Notes: a model not told the origin generated them from the sequence alone. Positions 10,395 through 21,229 are shown, numbered from the stretch's first letter. The stretch: 64,000 bases of DNA from Narthecium ossifragum (GCA_963920575.1 OY986971.1:12824492-12888491); one strand, 5' to 3'. Made by a program: numbers and translations.

Positions 10395-12727
10395 TGTGAG
10401 GGCCCGTCCCTCAGACCTGACTCGACCACGTGGGTCGAGAGCCGGTTTCCTGTTGGTTTGGTTCCGCGTCGGGCACGATCCGGCGATCGTGTGGCAGTTT
10501 TTGGACCCGGGGGCATTTTGGTAAATATGCCCTCTGGTGGTCGGTTTCACACCCGCGTTCCACACACTGACTTTGATTGATGTATGTGTTTGATTAGAAC
10601 CCCTAGGGTGCATCCGATCGGAAGATCGGAGCTCGATCGGGAAAGATCGAATCGGACGGCTGAGATAGATTTGGATTTTCTATATAAGGCCTGTCTCTTT
10701 CTCTCTTTCCTTCTCTCCTTCACCTGTCGTTCTCTTCCCTTCTCTCTCTCTCCTTCGGCTGAGGTAGGGTGTGGAGATTCGGCTTTCGGAGCTTGGATCT
10801 TGGCGGCTCGGCTGGTGGCACGCGTGGAGGAGCTTCCCTACTTGCTCAAGTAGGTGTTTCTACCACGATCCTTGGATCGGGTTCTCCTAGGATAGGTTTT
10901 ATGTACTTTCGTTGTAGGAATATTTGTTAGAATGTTGTGTGGATAAATGCATGTGTAGTATAGCTTGTTTCTAGTATTCCTACGTTGAGATTTCCGTATT
11001 CTAACGGTTGGTTTCCGTATTGTCGCCGTTTTGTCGGTTTTTGTCCATTTGGATCTAGATAGGAGATTTAACCGTCAAAATCTGGATTTCTTCACTCCAT
11101 TAGCTTTCTCATTGCTAAATACACTTGCTTGCAAAATCTCATCTAATTCCAACATATTTTGATTCTTGAAATCCAAGGAAATGGATTTTCGGCACTGTTC
11201 TGATGAACTGTGCCAAGGGCCCGACGGTCGATCGGTGCATCGACCGTCATATGTTGTTTTACGCTTTCTGCGCCTGGCGGTCGACCGTCAGATCGACCGT
11301 CGCATCGACCGTCAGGCTCTGTCGGGATTTTAGCCTCCCACGGTCGATGGGTCGATCGACCGTGGGTCCTCTCTCTTTTTCATCCCGCCTCACGGTCGAC
11401 CACCGGATCGACCGTCGCATCGTCCGTGAGGCTCTGTCCCGTTTTGGGCTCTCGACGGTCGATGGGTCGATCGACCGTCGCCCATGAGGTTTTCTTCGTT
11501 TTGGCCTCACGGTCGATCGGTGACATCGTCCGTGGTCTCACGGTCGATCCCCGGATCGACCGTGGCATCGTCCGTGACCACTTGGACTTGGTTTTCTGGC
11601 TTTTCCTTGGTGGATTTGATTTGGGATTAGTATCTAAACATGTTGGGAAGCATATAGGGGGATTTAATGAGGTTTTTAAAGGATTTTCATTGGGTTTGAG
11701 AATCGATTCGAATAACTCTCTTTTGGGTAAATCTAAGGTTTCACTTGCATTTAATACATGTTTGTTGTAGTTAAATGCTTAATTGTTTGCTTAGCCATTA
11801 ACTAGCTATGAGTGCTAGTTAATGAGGGATAGTGGAACCTTAGCCTCTTGCCGGCGAGTGCCGAGGGCTATTGTATATCTGTTGGACTGGTAACTGTTGA
11901 TGTGGCATATAGAGACATCTAGGGTAGATGTTTGCCAGGGCTCATGCATTGTATGCATTAAAAGCATTTGAGGTTAGGCGGGCGATGGTTTGGGTAGCCG
12001 ATCCGAGGCTCTCGGGTAGCTCGGATCTAGCCTTAGGGCCGTGGCTGGGTAGTCAGGAGTAGGGTGTGATTGTATGATCAAGTCTCTTGTGATTGAGGAT
12101 TGCGATAGTTGACTTGAATCGGTATTTGAGGTTTAGAGGTCGTGTTGTCTTCCAAAGCCGAGTGCTAAGGATGGATGTTGATGTGTTCCCGATGTGGTTC
12201 CCCAAGGCTTGGTACTCCAGCTTGGGTAAGGGTGATCTTGTATGTTACTGTTCCTTGGCCTCCTGGTAACTTGTTCAGGAGAGAGGTTTCATGACAAGAG
12301 CCCTAGGGACATCAACTGGGTTATGGGACCCGCGGCACTCCTACCCGGGCTGCGTTTGCAGGTGCAGGCGGCAGTTCATCGTCCGTGGAGCCGGCAGGAT
12401 CAGCCTTTGGCGGCGCGAGTACATCCAGGGGCGCTTGAGGTTGCTGGAGGATGATCTGTTGTACATTTTGGATATTTATATATGTTGTTGTACACATTCT
12501 GAGGATTTTGGATCATGTATATATATATGTCTTTACCTTGGGAGTATTAGAATGAAAATTTTGTAACTGTACAACTTGATGTTATATGAATTGAATCTGT
12601 TTAGCCTCTGGAATACAATTGTTTAATTTGTCCGTCTTTTCCGCTTTGTATCGCGCCGGTTGATGTTGAATAGTGTTAGGACCCTCACGCCCCGTCCTGG
12701 ATGGGTTTTCTGGGTCGGGGTGTGACA
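10395..12727 (+). mobile_element. solo LTR, Tekay/Del-like gypsy
   Basis: A single 2333-bp LTR begins TGTGAGGGCC and ends GGGGTGTGACA, with GTGGC duplicated at 10390-10394 and 12728-12732. Its start, the CGGTTTCACACCCGCGT zone, the CTACCCGGGCTGCGTTTGCA zone and its end match the LTR at 58775-61152, which borders a tRNA-Met PBS. A TATA box (TATATAA) lies at 10681-10687. It arose by recombination between the two LTRs of a full element inserted in the ABCG fragment. Confidence 0.9.
11218..11575. repeat. GGTCGACC/GATCGACC palindrome cluster in solo LTR
   Basis: Within about 360 bp there are many copies of CGGTCGAYSGT-type words such as CGGTCGACCGTC and GATCGACCGTC, in both orientations. The cluster lies downstream of the TATA box, so it would be transcribed. 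ORFs crossing it are translations of the palindromes. Confidence 0.85.
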
Positions 12728-13419
12728 GTGGCGGCGGGGAGGGCGCCGAGCGGCGTGGTGTCGAAGATCTGAGCGCCTGTGACGAAGCACTTGTTGGTGT
12801 AGCTGAACTCGTTCTGCAGCACTCCTTCGTAGGGGTACTTCACCAGAGAGAGGTAGTGGAACCAAATCCAGTAGTCGGGGATTCGGTCCCGGGTGATGAA
12901 GAAGCCGCTGAAAAGCAGGTAGTATGCTAGGATGGCCACCACCACCACGTAGCGGCGGGGAGGGCGCCGATCATGACCTGGGACACCACGCCGGAGAGGA
13001 ACCTCACGAAGGAGCTCCCAGCCCAGAAGGAGGCGAGGATGATGTGGAAGAAGAAGAGGAACCCCGAGGAGCCGCTAGCGAGGCCGACGGCGAAGAATGT
13101 GGTCACCGCGAAGGTGATGGACAGGAGTACCAGAGAGGGGAGGCCGACGATGGAGTTGGAGAGGACGTAGGACGACGTGCCGGTTGAGGTGGGGTCGGCG
13201 TGCACCGGGGTCTTCGCCAAGGGGGCCCTGTGCGGCCTGGACTTGAACAGAGCTCCCGTGCGTCGCTGTCGGAGGAGAGAACAGGGGAGGAGAAGAGAAC
13301 AGGGGAAGAAGAGATGGACAGGGAGGGAGAAGAAGAGATGCACCGTCCCTCTCGGCGTCGATCAGCCGGAGGCTGAAGAGCAGCGGCCGGTACAAAAGCT
13401 TGGTGCACAGGGCAGTGCT

Positions 13420-13680
13420 AAACCCGAAGAAGAGAAACAGGGGAGGAGAAAGAGGGGCGCGGAAGAGAGCAGAGGGAAGATGGACGCGGAAGAGAGAAGA
13501 AGAAGAGAAGGGAGAAGGGAGACGGGGAAGAGAGAAGAGAAGAAGAAGAGGGAAGATGGACGCGGAAGAGAGAAGGGTGACGGGGAAGAGAGAAGAGAAG
13601 AAGAACAGGGGAGAGGGAAGAGGACGGGGAAGAGAGAAAGAGAAGAAAAGGAGAGAAGAGGGGAAGAGGGACGCGCCCGA
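13420..13680 (+). repeat. purine-rich low-complexity tract
   Basis: Nearly pure A/G on + (GAAGAGAGAAGAG-type) next to the right end of the gene-capturing element. Read on - it is a pyrimidine tract upstream of the captured ABCG fragment, possibly a 5'UTR tract taken with the gene. Confidence 0.8.
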
Positions 13681-13896
13681 TCAGGGTAGTCTAGTAATTT
13701 AACTTTCTATTCCCTTCATCGTCCGGAATGGAATGAACCATTCTGGGGTATGAGATGGGAATGGTCTATTCCCAAGTTGTCAGGAATGAAACATTCCATT
13801 CCCGACGTTAAGTGCCAACCAAACATGGGAATGGGATTTGACCAGGGAATTGACCATTCCATTCCTATCATTTTTGTGCAACCAAACATGCCGCTA

Positions 13897-14300
13897 ATGT
13901 TTGGTGGAAAGTAACTGGAGAACAAACAGGACAATTGTGGAAAGTAACTTATGAACAAACACATTATGGTAAGAAACTAATTGATGGAAAGTAACTAACT
14001 AATTATGGAAAGTAACTGGTTAAAAAACACCTAATGCTTGGTGAAAAGTAACTGATGAACAAACACATGATGGAAAGTAACTCATAATTATGGAAAGTAA
14101 CTGATTAAAAAACACCTAATGCTTGGTGGAAAGTAACTGGAGAACAAACACATGATGGAAAGTAACTGGTTAAAAAACACCTAATGCTTGGTGGAAAGTA
14201 ACTGGAGAACAAACACATGATGAAAAGTAACTCGTAATTAAACAGGACAACCAAATTCTACCAAATGTGGAAAGTAATTGGTTACCAGTTTTGCAAAGAT
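13897..14300 (-). repeat. continuation of MULE repeat array
   Basis: The GGAAAGTAACT higher-order repeat resumes right after the TIR element, starting TAATGTTTGGTGGAAAG and CTGGAGAACAAACAGG (13917). It decays from about 14230 and stops at the assembly gap. Confidence 0.85.
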
Positions 14301-14446
14301 AATATGAAGAATACTAGAAAGTAACAATAATGTCAAAAAACGATGATTAAGAAAATAATGAGCAAATATATCATGAAGAGTAACTCGTAAAGAAGAAAAG
14401 AAATACTAGAAATTAACAATAGTTTCCATAATGTGAAGCAACATTC

Positions 14447-14646
14447 NNNNNNNNNNNNNNNNNNNNNNNNNNNNNNNNNNNNNNNNNNNNNNNNNNNNNN
14501 NNNNNNNNNNNNNNNNNNNNNNNNNNNNNNNNNNNNNNNNNNNNNNNNNNNNNNNNNNNNNNNNNNNNNNNNNNNNNNNNNNNNNNNNNNNNNNNNNNNN
14601 NNNNNNNNNNNNNNNNNNNNNNNNNNNNNNNNNNNNNNNNNNNNNN
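14447..14646. other. assembly gap (200 N)
   Basis: Exactly 200 undetermined bases. The right end of the large MULE may be hidden here. Confidence 1.
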
Positions 14647-14903
14647 AATGCTAACTCACCCCAAAACGTTGATCCATGTACTACCGCATTTAATGCAAGC
14701 AGTGCACAAAGAAGCCTCAACACGTGAGATTGGCGTCAAGGGTGGGGGTGTTCGCGCCCCTTCGCTCATCTTTCTCTGCGATCCCTTATCCCTTTATTTT
14801 CTTCTTCTTCAACATAAACCCTTTCCAAGCCGCTCCTTTTTCTTTTAAAGCCATCTTGCATCACCGGCAAGGTGAAACCCAAGCCAAACCCTAGCACCAA
14901 GCC

Positions 14904-16464
14904 ATGGCTTGGTCTTCTCTCAATGACTTCTCCACAACCGGTTCTCCACAAACGTTGCATTTACTCTGTCATTATAATGGGAAGATTATTTGTGATGGTA
15001 GTAAGGCTCTTTATGAGTAAGGAACCTACAAATTGGCAATTTTGCATACGTCCACGTCCTTCGAGCAACTATTGGCTTAATTTTATTAGTTCTTGAAGAC
15101 AAGCCCGAGCAAGACCGATTTAGCCTTAAAGTACCTATACCCGAGTGTCTCACATGATAGCTTTGTTGATCTCGAAGACGACAACGATGTAGATGTTATG
15201 TTCTCGTTCCTTTAGGCATCAAGCAACGCGATTCACGTCTATGCAACTAGTGATATGAGGTAAATTTCTCTTACTACGTGCTTTTATAACTTTATGCAGA
15301 TATATTGATACTTATTAGGTAATTTCAAGCACTTATTACATAATTGTAGTAGTGTAACAATTTCCTGCTTGTTGCGCAGATTTAGATATTGTGTAATCTA
15401 ATATTCTTTTTGTGCAGGTTGGTATACTTATTGGGCCAATTATTATACCTATTGCCCAAAATCATGCCGCAAGTTCATACATTATTTTTAAGTCTTTGTT
15501 TCATTTTTTTCATAGGTCTAGTTTATTAATACAAAACTTTGCATATGTGAATGAGGATCAAATGATCCCACAACAATACGAAGAAATTGTAGCAGCCGTT
15601 GAGAATCGGAATACACAAAAGACTACGGAACATCCACCTAGCAACAACATATAGTAGTCAGAAGATATGCAAGGGGCTGAGAATGACTACTTCTTGAATG
15701 CAATCACAATAGAGCTATTGGCTTATGAAGGAGGTATTGATATTCAAGAACAAAAACCTCACGAAGGAGACTCTAAGGCCGTGTATTATGATTCGAATAC
15801 TCTAATGGAGATGGAAAGGGTAGATGACGAGTACCTAGCCATGAATGGCATAAGGCCACGGCCCGCATCCGAGAGCGTAATGGAGCCGGAAACATTTGAT
15901 GTTATGCATGATGATTACATAATGCATTTCGAGACACCCGAAGCAACCGGCGAGTCATTCACAACTGAATTTTAATTTTTCAAAGGCCAAAAATTTCAGG
16001 GGATGTATGACTTGAAGAGGAGACTACGGGTATATTGTATGTCTCACAATTTCGAACATCGACCCATTGAATAAAGATATGATAAGATAGTCACACAATG
16101 CTCGACCCCCTCATGTACTTGGAAGATAAAGGCTAGGAAGCTTCCTAGCATTAACACATTCTATGTAAAGGAGTACACGATTGAGCATACATGCAACATA
16201 ACAATACTTGGTATGGGACGTAAGCAGTGTACTAGAGCCTTCATTCATGATGAGATTAGGCAGCAAGTGGCTTCTAGCACTTAGTTCACATAAAAAATGA
16301 TTTAGATTGACATGCAAAAGAAATATGGCGTGGTAACATCCTATCACAAGGCATACCGTGCTAGGGTTAAAGCGATCGAAGAGGTACGTGGGAGCTACGA
16401 GTAGTCCTATAACCTGCTAAGGACGTATATAAGAGGCCGATTCCATTGTTTCTTCTGGGCCTTT
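14904..16464 (+). pseudogene. decayed MULE transposase, 5' part
   Basis: A second MULE of another subfamily. The N-terminus starts at ATG 14904 (MAWSSLNDF) and continues with HYNGKIICDGSKALYE, a stop, and KLAILHTSTSFEQLLA. It then shifts frame several times, with recognisable SFVDLEDDNDVDVMFSFL and IHVYATSDM. An intron probably runs from 15259 to about 15418. The next part carries MYDLKRRLRVYCMSHNFEH, CTWKIKARKLPSINTFYVKE, YTIEHTC and RAFIHDEIRQQVASST, which is the MuDR domain before the catalytic region. The gene stops at 16464, where an LTR begins. Stops and frameshifts throughout show it is dead. The leader-like stretch 14700-14903 is C/T-rich. Confidence 0.8.
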
Positions 16465-17189
16465 TGTCACACCCCGACCTAGAAAACCCATCCGATCCGG
16501 GGCGTGAGGGTTCCTAATCTACTCAATCCATCACTGGCGCGTTTATAATAAAATAACATATTTAAGTTAAACAATTGATCTGGGGTCAATGTTATAATCT
16601 CTAATATAAGACAAAATTTTAATACAAAACTGATCCTCAGATGTCTTATATAACTATCTCAAAATCCTTATAGAGGAAATTATATATTTATATAATCCAA
16701 AAAGAGTAACTGAACCCCAAGTCCTCAAACACCTCCAGAGGTCGACGTGCCACCAAGAGCCTGTCCAGCTGGTGCTACGGAAGAAGAACTAATCCATGCA
16801 CCTGCAAAACGTAGCCCGGGTAGGAGTGAGCAACAAGCTCAGCAGGATTCTATTCAACGTCACACAGAAAGGAAGGGAACAGTAAAGTCCCAGGTTCCAA
16901 CTCATCTCTAGGGGACAAACACACGTTACAAACTCCGCCTACCCCAGGGCACGCACTCTGATGACCTCTACTATCAACAGTCATCTCTCTCAAATCAATC
17001 GCTCCAGCGCTGAACAACAGGGGTAGGACACATGGAGATACGTAACTTCCCCTATGAAAACTAAGACTAAGACTGAAACCTAAGACGACCTCTACACCTC
17101 AATCAAAGTAATTACAGTCAGCTAGACAAAAACCTCCATAACATAGATTATCATACAATTCAATCCTAGATCTTGCTACCCATCCTCGG
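16465..17189 (-). mobile_element. LTR fragment, 3' end, of the 10395-type LTR
   Basis: Begins TGTCACACCCCGACC on +, the reverse complement of the end of the solo LTR at 12727. Similarity includes the AACCCATCC..GGGGCGTGAGGGT zone and the CTGCAAAACGTAGCCCGGGT zone. It is cut at 17189 by the next LTR. The remaining part was not found in the window. Confidence 0.75.
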
Positions 17190-18760
17190 TGTTGCGCCCC
17201 GACCCGCGAAAGGCCAACCGGGCTGGGGACGCAAACCGGAACCTAACCAACCGCGAAAAACATATGGCGAGGGTTCTCTCTAATCTATTGGTCTCTCTAA
17301 GCAATTCATTAAACACCATTAATTAACAATTCTAACATCAACAGAAACCTCAAACTCAAACATTACAAATCCAAAGTACAAAACTACAAAACCTCGAAAA
17401 GGGGAAAATCAGTTACAAACATTTATACACTCCCGTAGGAGGCTAACTATACATGGGTTCAGAAACAGAAAGATCACCACTCCTCATACTCCGTCAGGCG
17501 CCGCCGTACCGCCAACCAACTGCCCGGTGGGGGCCACCGAAGAGGAGCTAACGCCTCCACCTGCAAAACGCAGCCTAGGTAGGAGTGAGCAACTAAGCTT
17601 AGTAAGAAAACTATACTACGACTCATAGAAGGAAGAGCGAAACGCAACAGTGTCGCCCTCTAGCAAGGTCTGGGTGTACACATGGGTCCCATAACCCCAC
17701 CACGTGTCCCTGAGGTCCACAATCATGATCTTCCAGTCGAGCTGGTCACACGACGGGTCACGCTCAGTAAGCAGGAAACCAACACTTTGACTCACAAGCA
17801 GGAAATCAGCACTGCTGACAGGAAATGACACCGCTGAGTAGACATACCCTCTACTCAAGAGTTGTTATAACCGGACACCGGCTACACCTTAGAACCCGAC
17901 TTGAGGCCGACACGACCTCTAAAATCATCAAACAGCAGGTGTTCAAGTCATCTAGGCTTATCATCGAAATCGACTGAACACCACCATTCAAACCTTGGCC
18001 AAGCTACCCAGCCCCGCCCCTAAGGCTAAATCCGAGCTTCCAAGCTTCGGGACGGTGATACCACAGATCGCCTACCCTCTAATCTTATGAAGCTAATGCA
18101 CAACCAGATGCATGCTATGAACACACACAGGAAAGCAGATAAGCATGCAACACATGTGACGATAAAAAAAACAAGGTCTGGGCTCGGCATCCTGCCGGCT
18201 CGGGGTGGTTAACAGGTAAAACAGGGCAAGGGACTGCTGTAGTGGTAACCCCACTGACGCGCCCAAACCACTCGTCGTTAAAAGTGACTAGGGCGTCAAA
18301 GATTTACAATTTATACCGAATCCTAACTAACTACTACGTAGCTAGCGGGAGTCCGGGTTGATCCACAGGGAAATGAGATTTGACTGACATACTCGATAGA
18401 TAACTCCAAACAACTAGCTAAAATGATTTGGGTTTTGGATTAATGTCTATTAAAGCAATTAACTAAGTGAAGAGAAATATAACTAATATAGAGAGGTCTT
18501 GGGATCTCTATTTCATTGTAGGTCCTAATGTAGCCTCCTAAGGAATTAAGGTGTGTAATCCAATTGGGACGATCGAAATCAAGAAGTCGACAAGCGGGTG
18601 GTTAGCCTCACTTATCGCTCGACGGAAGTCGGGTTAGGATCATCCAACGGAAATAATCACATTCACAAAGTCGACGAATGAGTGATTAGCTTCTATTGTC
18701 GCTAACGAACCTTCGATTAAGATCGATTCGTCGCAAGAAAAAGATATTGCATGGAGTCGG

Positions 18761-18929
18761 GCATTGGATCGAGATGGTTCTAGCACCTCGAATCCAATGC
18801 AAGAGAAAGATAGAATGGATCCTTTGATTAGAGAGATAGGGATGGTTCTAGCATCCCTAACCTCTAATCTAGGGCTAGTAATCCTCCCAATGTCATTGGA
18901 TGTGTTTCTAGCACATCCAACTCATTGGG
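18761..18929 (-). repeat. three stem-loops with a common loop, 3' LTR of A
   Basis: Example: left arm GATTAGAGAGATAGGGAT, loop GGTTCTAGC, right arm ATCCCTAACCTCTAATC. The next: left arm CCCAATGTCATTGGATGTG, loop TTTCTAG, right arm CACATCCAACTCATTGGG. Confidence 0.85.
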
Positions 18930-19369
18930 GCAAAACAACAAACACCTATCATGCACAAGTCCTAACTCATACCAAAGAAAGGCATTCATCCATTCAACAT
19001 ATGAAATCCATGTACAAAAATAAGGAAATAATGCTCAAATCCATACAATAGATCAATCCCAAAGATTACACATAAAAAACCCTAGGAAAACTACAAAAGA
19101 ATCTTACAACTACATGGAAATCCCAAGATAGAGGAAGTTAGCTACTCATCTTGGTTAGATCCATGGATGGAGGTTGATGAAGCTCCCCTCCCATGGATTC
19201 CCTCCAAGAAGTCCTCCTCTCAATTGGGTAAGAAACCTAGAAGGGCTGGAGAGACTAAGAGAAGCCCCCTAAAATCCCCCCTAAGGGGTCTATTTATAGT
19301 AAACAAGCCTCCCCCACTCGGATTAGATCTGGGCCATTGATTTTGCTCGGCTGGCATCAAAGAATCGAT

Positions 19370-19680
19370 CCTCATAGGGTGAAGGATCGATCATTCGCTT
19401 CGTGTGATCGCTGGTCCCGTGAAGGATCGATCCTCCCATAGGAAAGGATCGATCTTTTCTTCTTGAATTCTGGCTGCGCTCCGATGAAGATCGATCCTTC
19501 CCAGGGTGAAGATCGATCCTTCAGAACTTGCGTTCTGTCACTGAGAAAATGCGCAAAAATGATCGATCCTCTCATGCCATAGGATCGATCCTTGTTGTCC
19601 TGATTGGCTCCTTCTTAAAGCACTTCAAAGGATCGATCCTTCATCAATACAGGATCGATCTTCTTCATAAAAACTGGCCC
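19370..19680. repeat. GATCGATC palindrome cluster in A 3' LTR
   Basis: About ten copies of RRGATCGATCYT-type palindromes in 300 bp, upstream of the TATA box. The same cluster is in the 5' LTR at 31798-32118. Short ORFs rich in DRSF are translations of this repeat. Confidence 0.9.
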
Positions 19681-19829
19681 GAATGACATCGTTTAAGCTC
19701 GGAACTTGATCCAATCCTCGTTGAGGGTACTTGTACCTGTAATAGGGTAAAATCCATCAGTAAGGCCTTGCTCGGAGACTAACAAGGCCAAGTTAAAAGG
19801 GTGATTTATGCACTTTTCACGTCTTATCA

Positions 19830-19840
19830 CACCCCCTAAC
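19830..19840 (-). other. polypurine tract of A at 3' LTR
   Basis: Sense GTTAGGGGGTG directly before the 3' LTR, preceded by CTCGAGGACTAGCAAAG. Confidence 0.85.
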
Positions 19841-20310
19841 TTGAACTTTGCTAGTCCTCGAGCAAAGCAAAAGAAAAATAACTAGAAGGGAAAGAGAAGA
19901 AATAAGAAACTCAAAAAGTGCAATCCCCCGTTCAACAATTAGTCACTTCTCATAAAGCTTTGGTTCTTATACGATCAAAATTCATTCATATGCACACATA
20001 GATTCAAATGCATAGCTCCATCCATCAACCCATAGCACAAGTAAAATGCAAGCGAATAATTCCATCAATAGCATCATTCAAACACTTCAAAGCACTTGAA
20101 CAAGATTAAAGCTCATCTAAGCGATCCGTGTAGTGAAAGTCGCTACTCAAGTATTCGGGGTCTCATAGTCATTCAAGTAGGGTTCCCATCAAAACTAGAC
20201 ATCCTTAGTGCTTTACACCGGTTGAACAAATGACAAGTTTTTATTTAAAGTAAAATCTTTGTTCTTCTTTCTTTTCTTTTCTCTCTTTTTTTTTTCTTTG
20301 ACTAAAACCA

Positions 20311-20660
20311 GTGGTCGTGCAATGCCATGATCCCTTAGGCTTTCTACTAGGCCCATGTAACAGGATTTAGGCCAGTGGCTCCTCGGTCAGATGACCTAAA
20401 GGCACTGGGTGTTGAGACACCCCTCGGGCTTAATTTCCCGAACCTAGCAGGCCACGAATCACAGCTGACCAACAAGCTTTTATTTGATACTAGTGTGACC
20501 GTGCAATGCCTTGATCCCTTAAGCTTTCTACTAGGCCCATTTAACGAGTGTTAGATCAATGACTCCCAAGCCAGATGCCTTTGGGGCATTAGGTGTTGAA
20601 GCACCCCTCTGGTCTAACTACTCGAGCCTAGAAGGCTACAAATCAAGACTAGTCACTTTT
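20311..20660 (-). repeat. 184-bp tandem module between the two PPTs of A
   Basis: Two diverged copies, with GTGCAATGCC at 20317 and 20501. Each ends in a small hairpin (GGGTGTTGAGACACCC in the first, a weaker form in the second). Non-coding. The rest of 19841-20950 is AT-rich without genes. Confidence 0.8.
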
Positions 20661-20950
20661 ATTAACCTGGCTCTCAGCCTCTAACTTGGCTTCGAACCCT
20701 ACTACAAGTCATCTCAATCGAGTGTAAATAGCCTTGGACTCCCAATCTATCAAGGTCCCCCAATCAAACACTACTTGCCCCCTCATACATGTGTAAGTGC
20801 ACAAGTGGATTGGATCACTTAAATGTCCTTAATGCATGGCAAGAAGAATTAAAGTAGAAGAATAACATTACTCATGAAATGATTCGCCAAATTTTACAAG
20901 GCATGGGAATCAAGATGAATTACGCAATAGTCATCCATGCTAGCATAAGA

Positions 20951-21229
20951 GTTGAAAATTTTTCACATATTTACCAATCAAATAAACGTGTGACTAACTG
21001 TAGATCGATCACATGTTATCTATAAACATGATGCAATCATAATCGTTGAAAATTTTTCACATATTTACCAATCAAATAAACGTGTGACTAACTGTAGATC
21101 GATCACAGGTTATCTATAAACATGATGCAATCATAATCGTTGAAAATTTTTCACATATTTACCAATCAAATAAACGTGTGACTAACTGTAGATCGATCAC
21201 AGGTTATCTATAAACATGATGCAATCATA
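20951..21229 (-). repeat. 94-bp triplication next to internal PPT of A
   Basis: Three almost identical 94-bp units start at 20951, 21045 and 21139 (GTTGAAAATTTTTCACATAT). Each holds GATCGATC. The near-identity means very recent expansion. Confidence 0.95.

Larger units (their letters stand above)
10275..13340 (-). pseudogene. captured C-terminal fragment of a plant ABCG half-transporter
   Basis: Read on -, the sequence from about 13200 encodes the ABCG membrane domain: [19 protein letters not shown], then [19 protein letters not shown], then [39 protein letters not shown] and [16 protein letters not shown]. After the solo LTR (10395-12727) it resumes with [16 protein letters not shown] and ends with [10 protein letters not shown] and a TAG stop at 10275-10277. 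The ABC ATPase half is absent. A 19-bp insertion at 12952-12970, identical to 12731-12749, breaks the frame between VSQVMIG and the VVVAILAYY helix. The piece is GC-rich and intronless, and sits inside the TIR element as a non-functional gene capture. Confidence 0.85.
9731..13893. mobile_element. gene-capturing TIR element, PIF/Harbinger-like
   Basis: The MULE repeat is interrupted exactly at CACCTA|ATG, and the unfilled site is seen at 9467-9480. The insert begins CGGCCCGTTTGGTTCGCACA and its other end, read on -, begins CGGCATGTTTGGTTGCACA. CTA is duplicated on both sides (9728-9730 and 13894-13896). Short imperfect TIRs starting GGCC.GTTTGGTT and a 3-bp TSD fit the PIF/Harbinger (Tourist) group, though CTA is not the usual TWA. 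Subterminal zones are full of GGAATGGGA (9747-9920) and CCATTCC (13726-13865). No transposase is present. Without the inner solo LTR it is about 1.8 kb and mostly ABCG gene sequence. Confidence 0.8.
268..14446. mobile_element. large Mutator-like element (MULE) with Ulp1 gene
   Basis: A Mutator-family transposase gene on + and an Ulp1-type cysteine protease gene on - converge on one another and share a repeated word, AGTTACTTTCC, in introns and flanks. MULEs that carry Ulp1-like genes are known in plants (Kaonashi-type). The shared word and the facing arrangement suggest one element. The ends are not proven. The left end may start near 268, where a sequence with an 18-bp near-perfect palindrome follows a TA run. 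The right end may lie in the assembly gap at 14447-14646. A 4.16-kb TIR element is inserted at 9731-13893. No long terminal inverted repeat could be matched by eye. Confidence 0.6.
18255..19829 (-). repeat. 3' LTR of element A
   Basis: Sense order: start TGATAAGACGTGAAAAG at 19829, GATCGATC palindrome cluster (19370-19680), TATA box ACTATAAATA (19291-19300), pyrimidine- and purine-rich leader, three stem-loops (18761-18929), end GGGCGCGTCA at 18255. Same length as the 5' LTR. Confidence 0.95.

Noticed and set aside
11203..11770. ORFs with repeated RSTVGPSIDR-type words on both strands
   Set aside because: They translate the GGTCGACC cluster of a solo LTR; no domain and frames on both strands.
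13177..13702. Arg/Glu/Gly-rich frames on +
   Set aside because: They translate the purine-rich low-complexity tract and the antisense of the captured ABCG fragment.
19372..19575. ORF rich in DRSF (also 31810-32013, 32502-32894, 59378-59784)
   Set aside because: These are translations of GATCGATC palindromes inside LTRs, open by composition.
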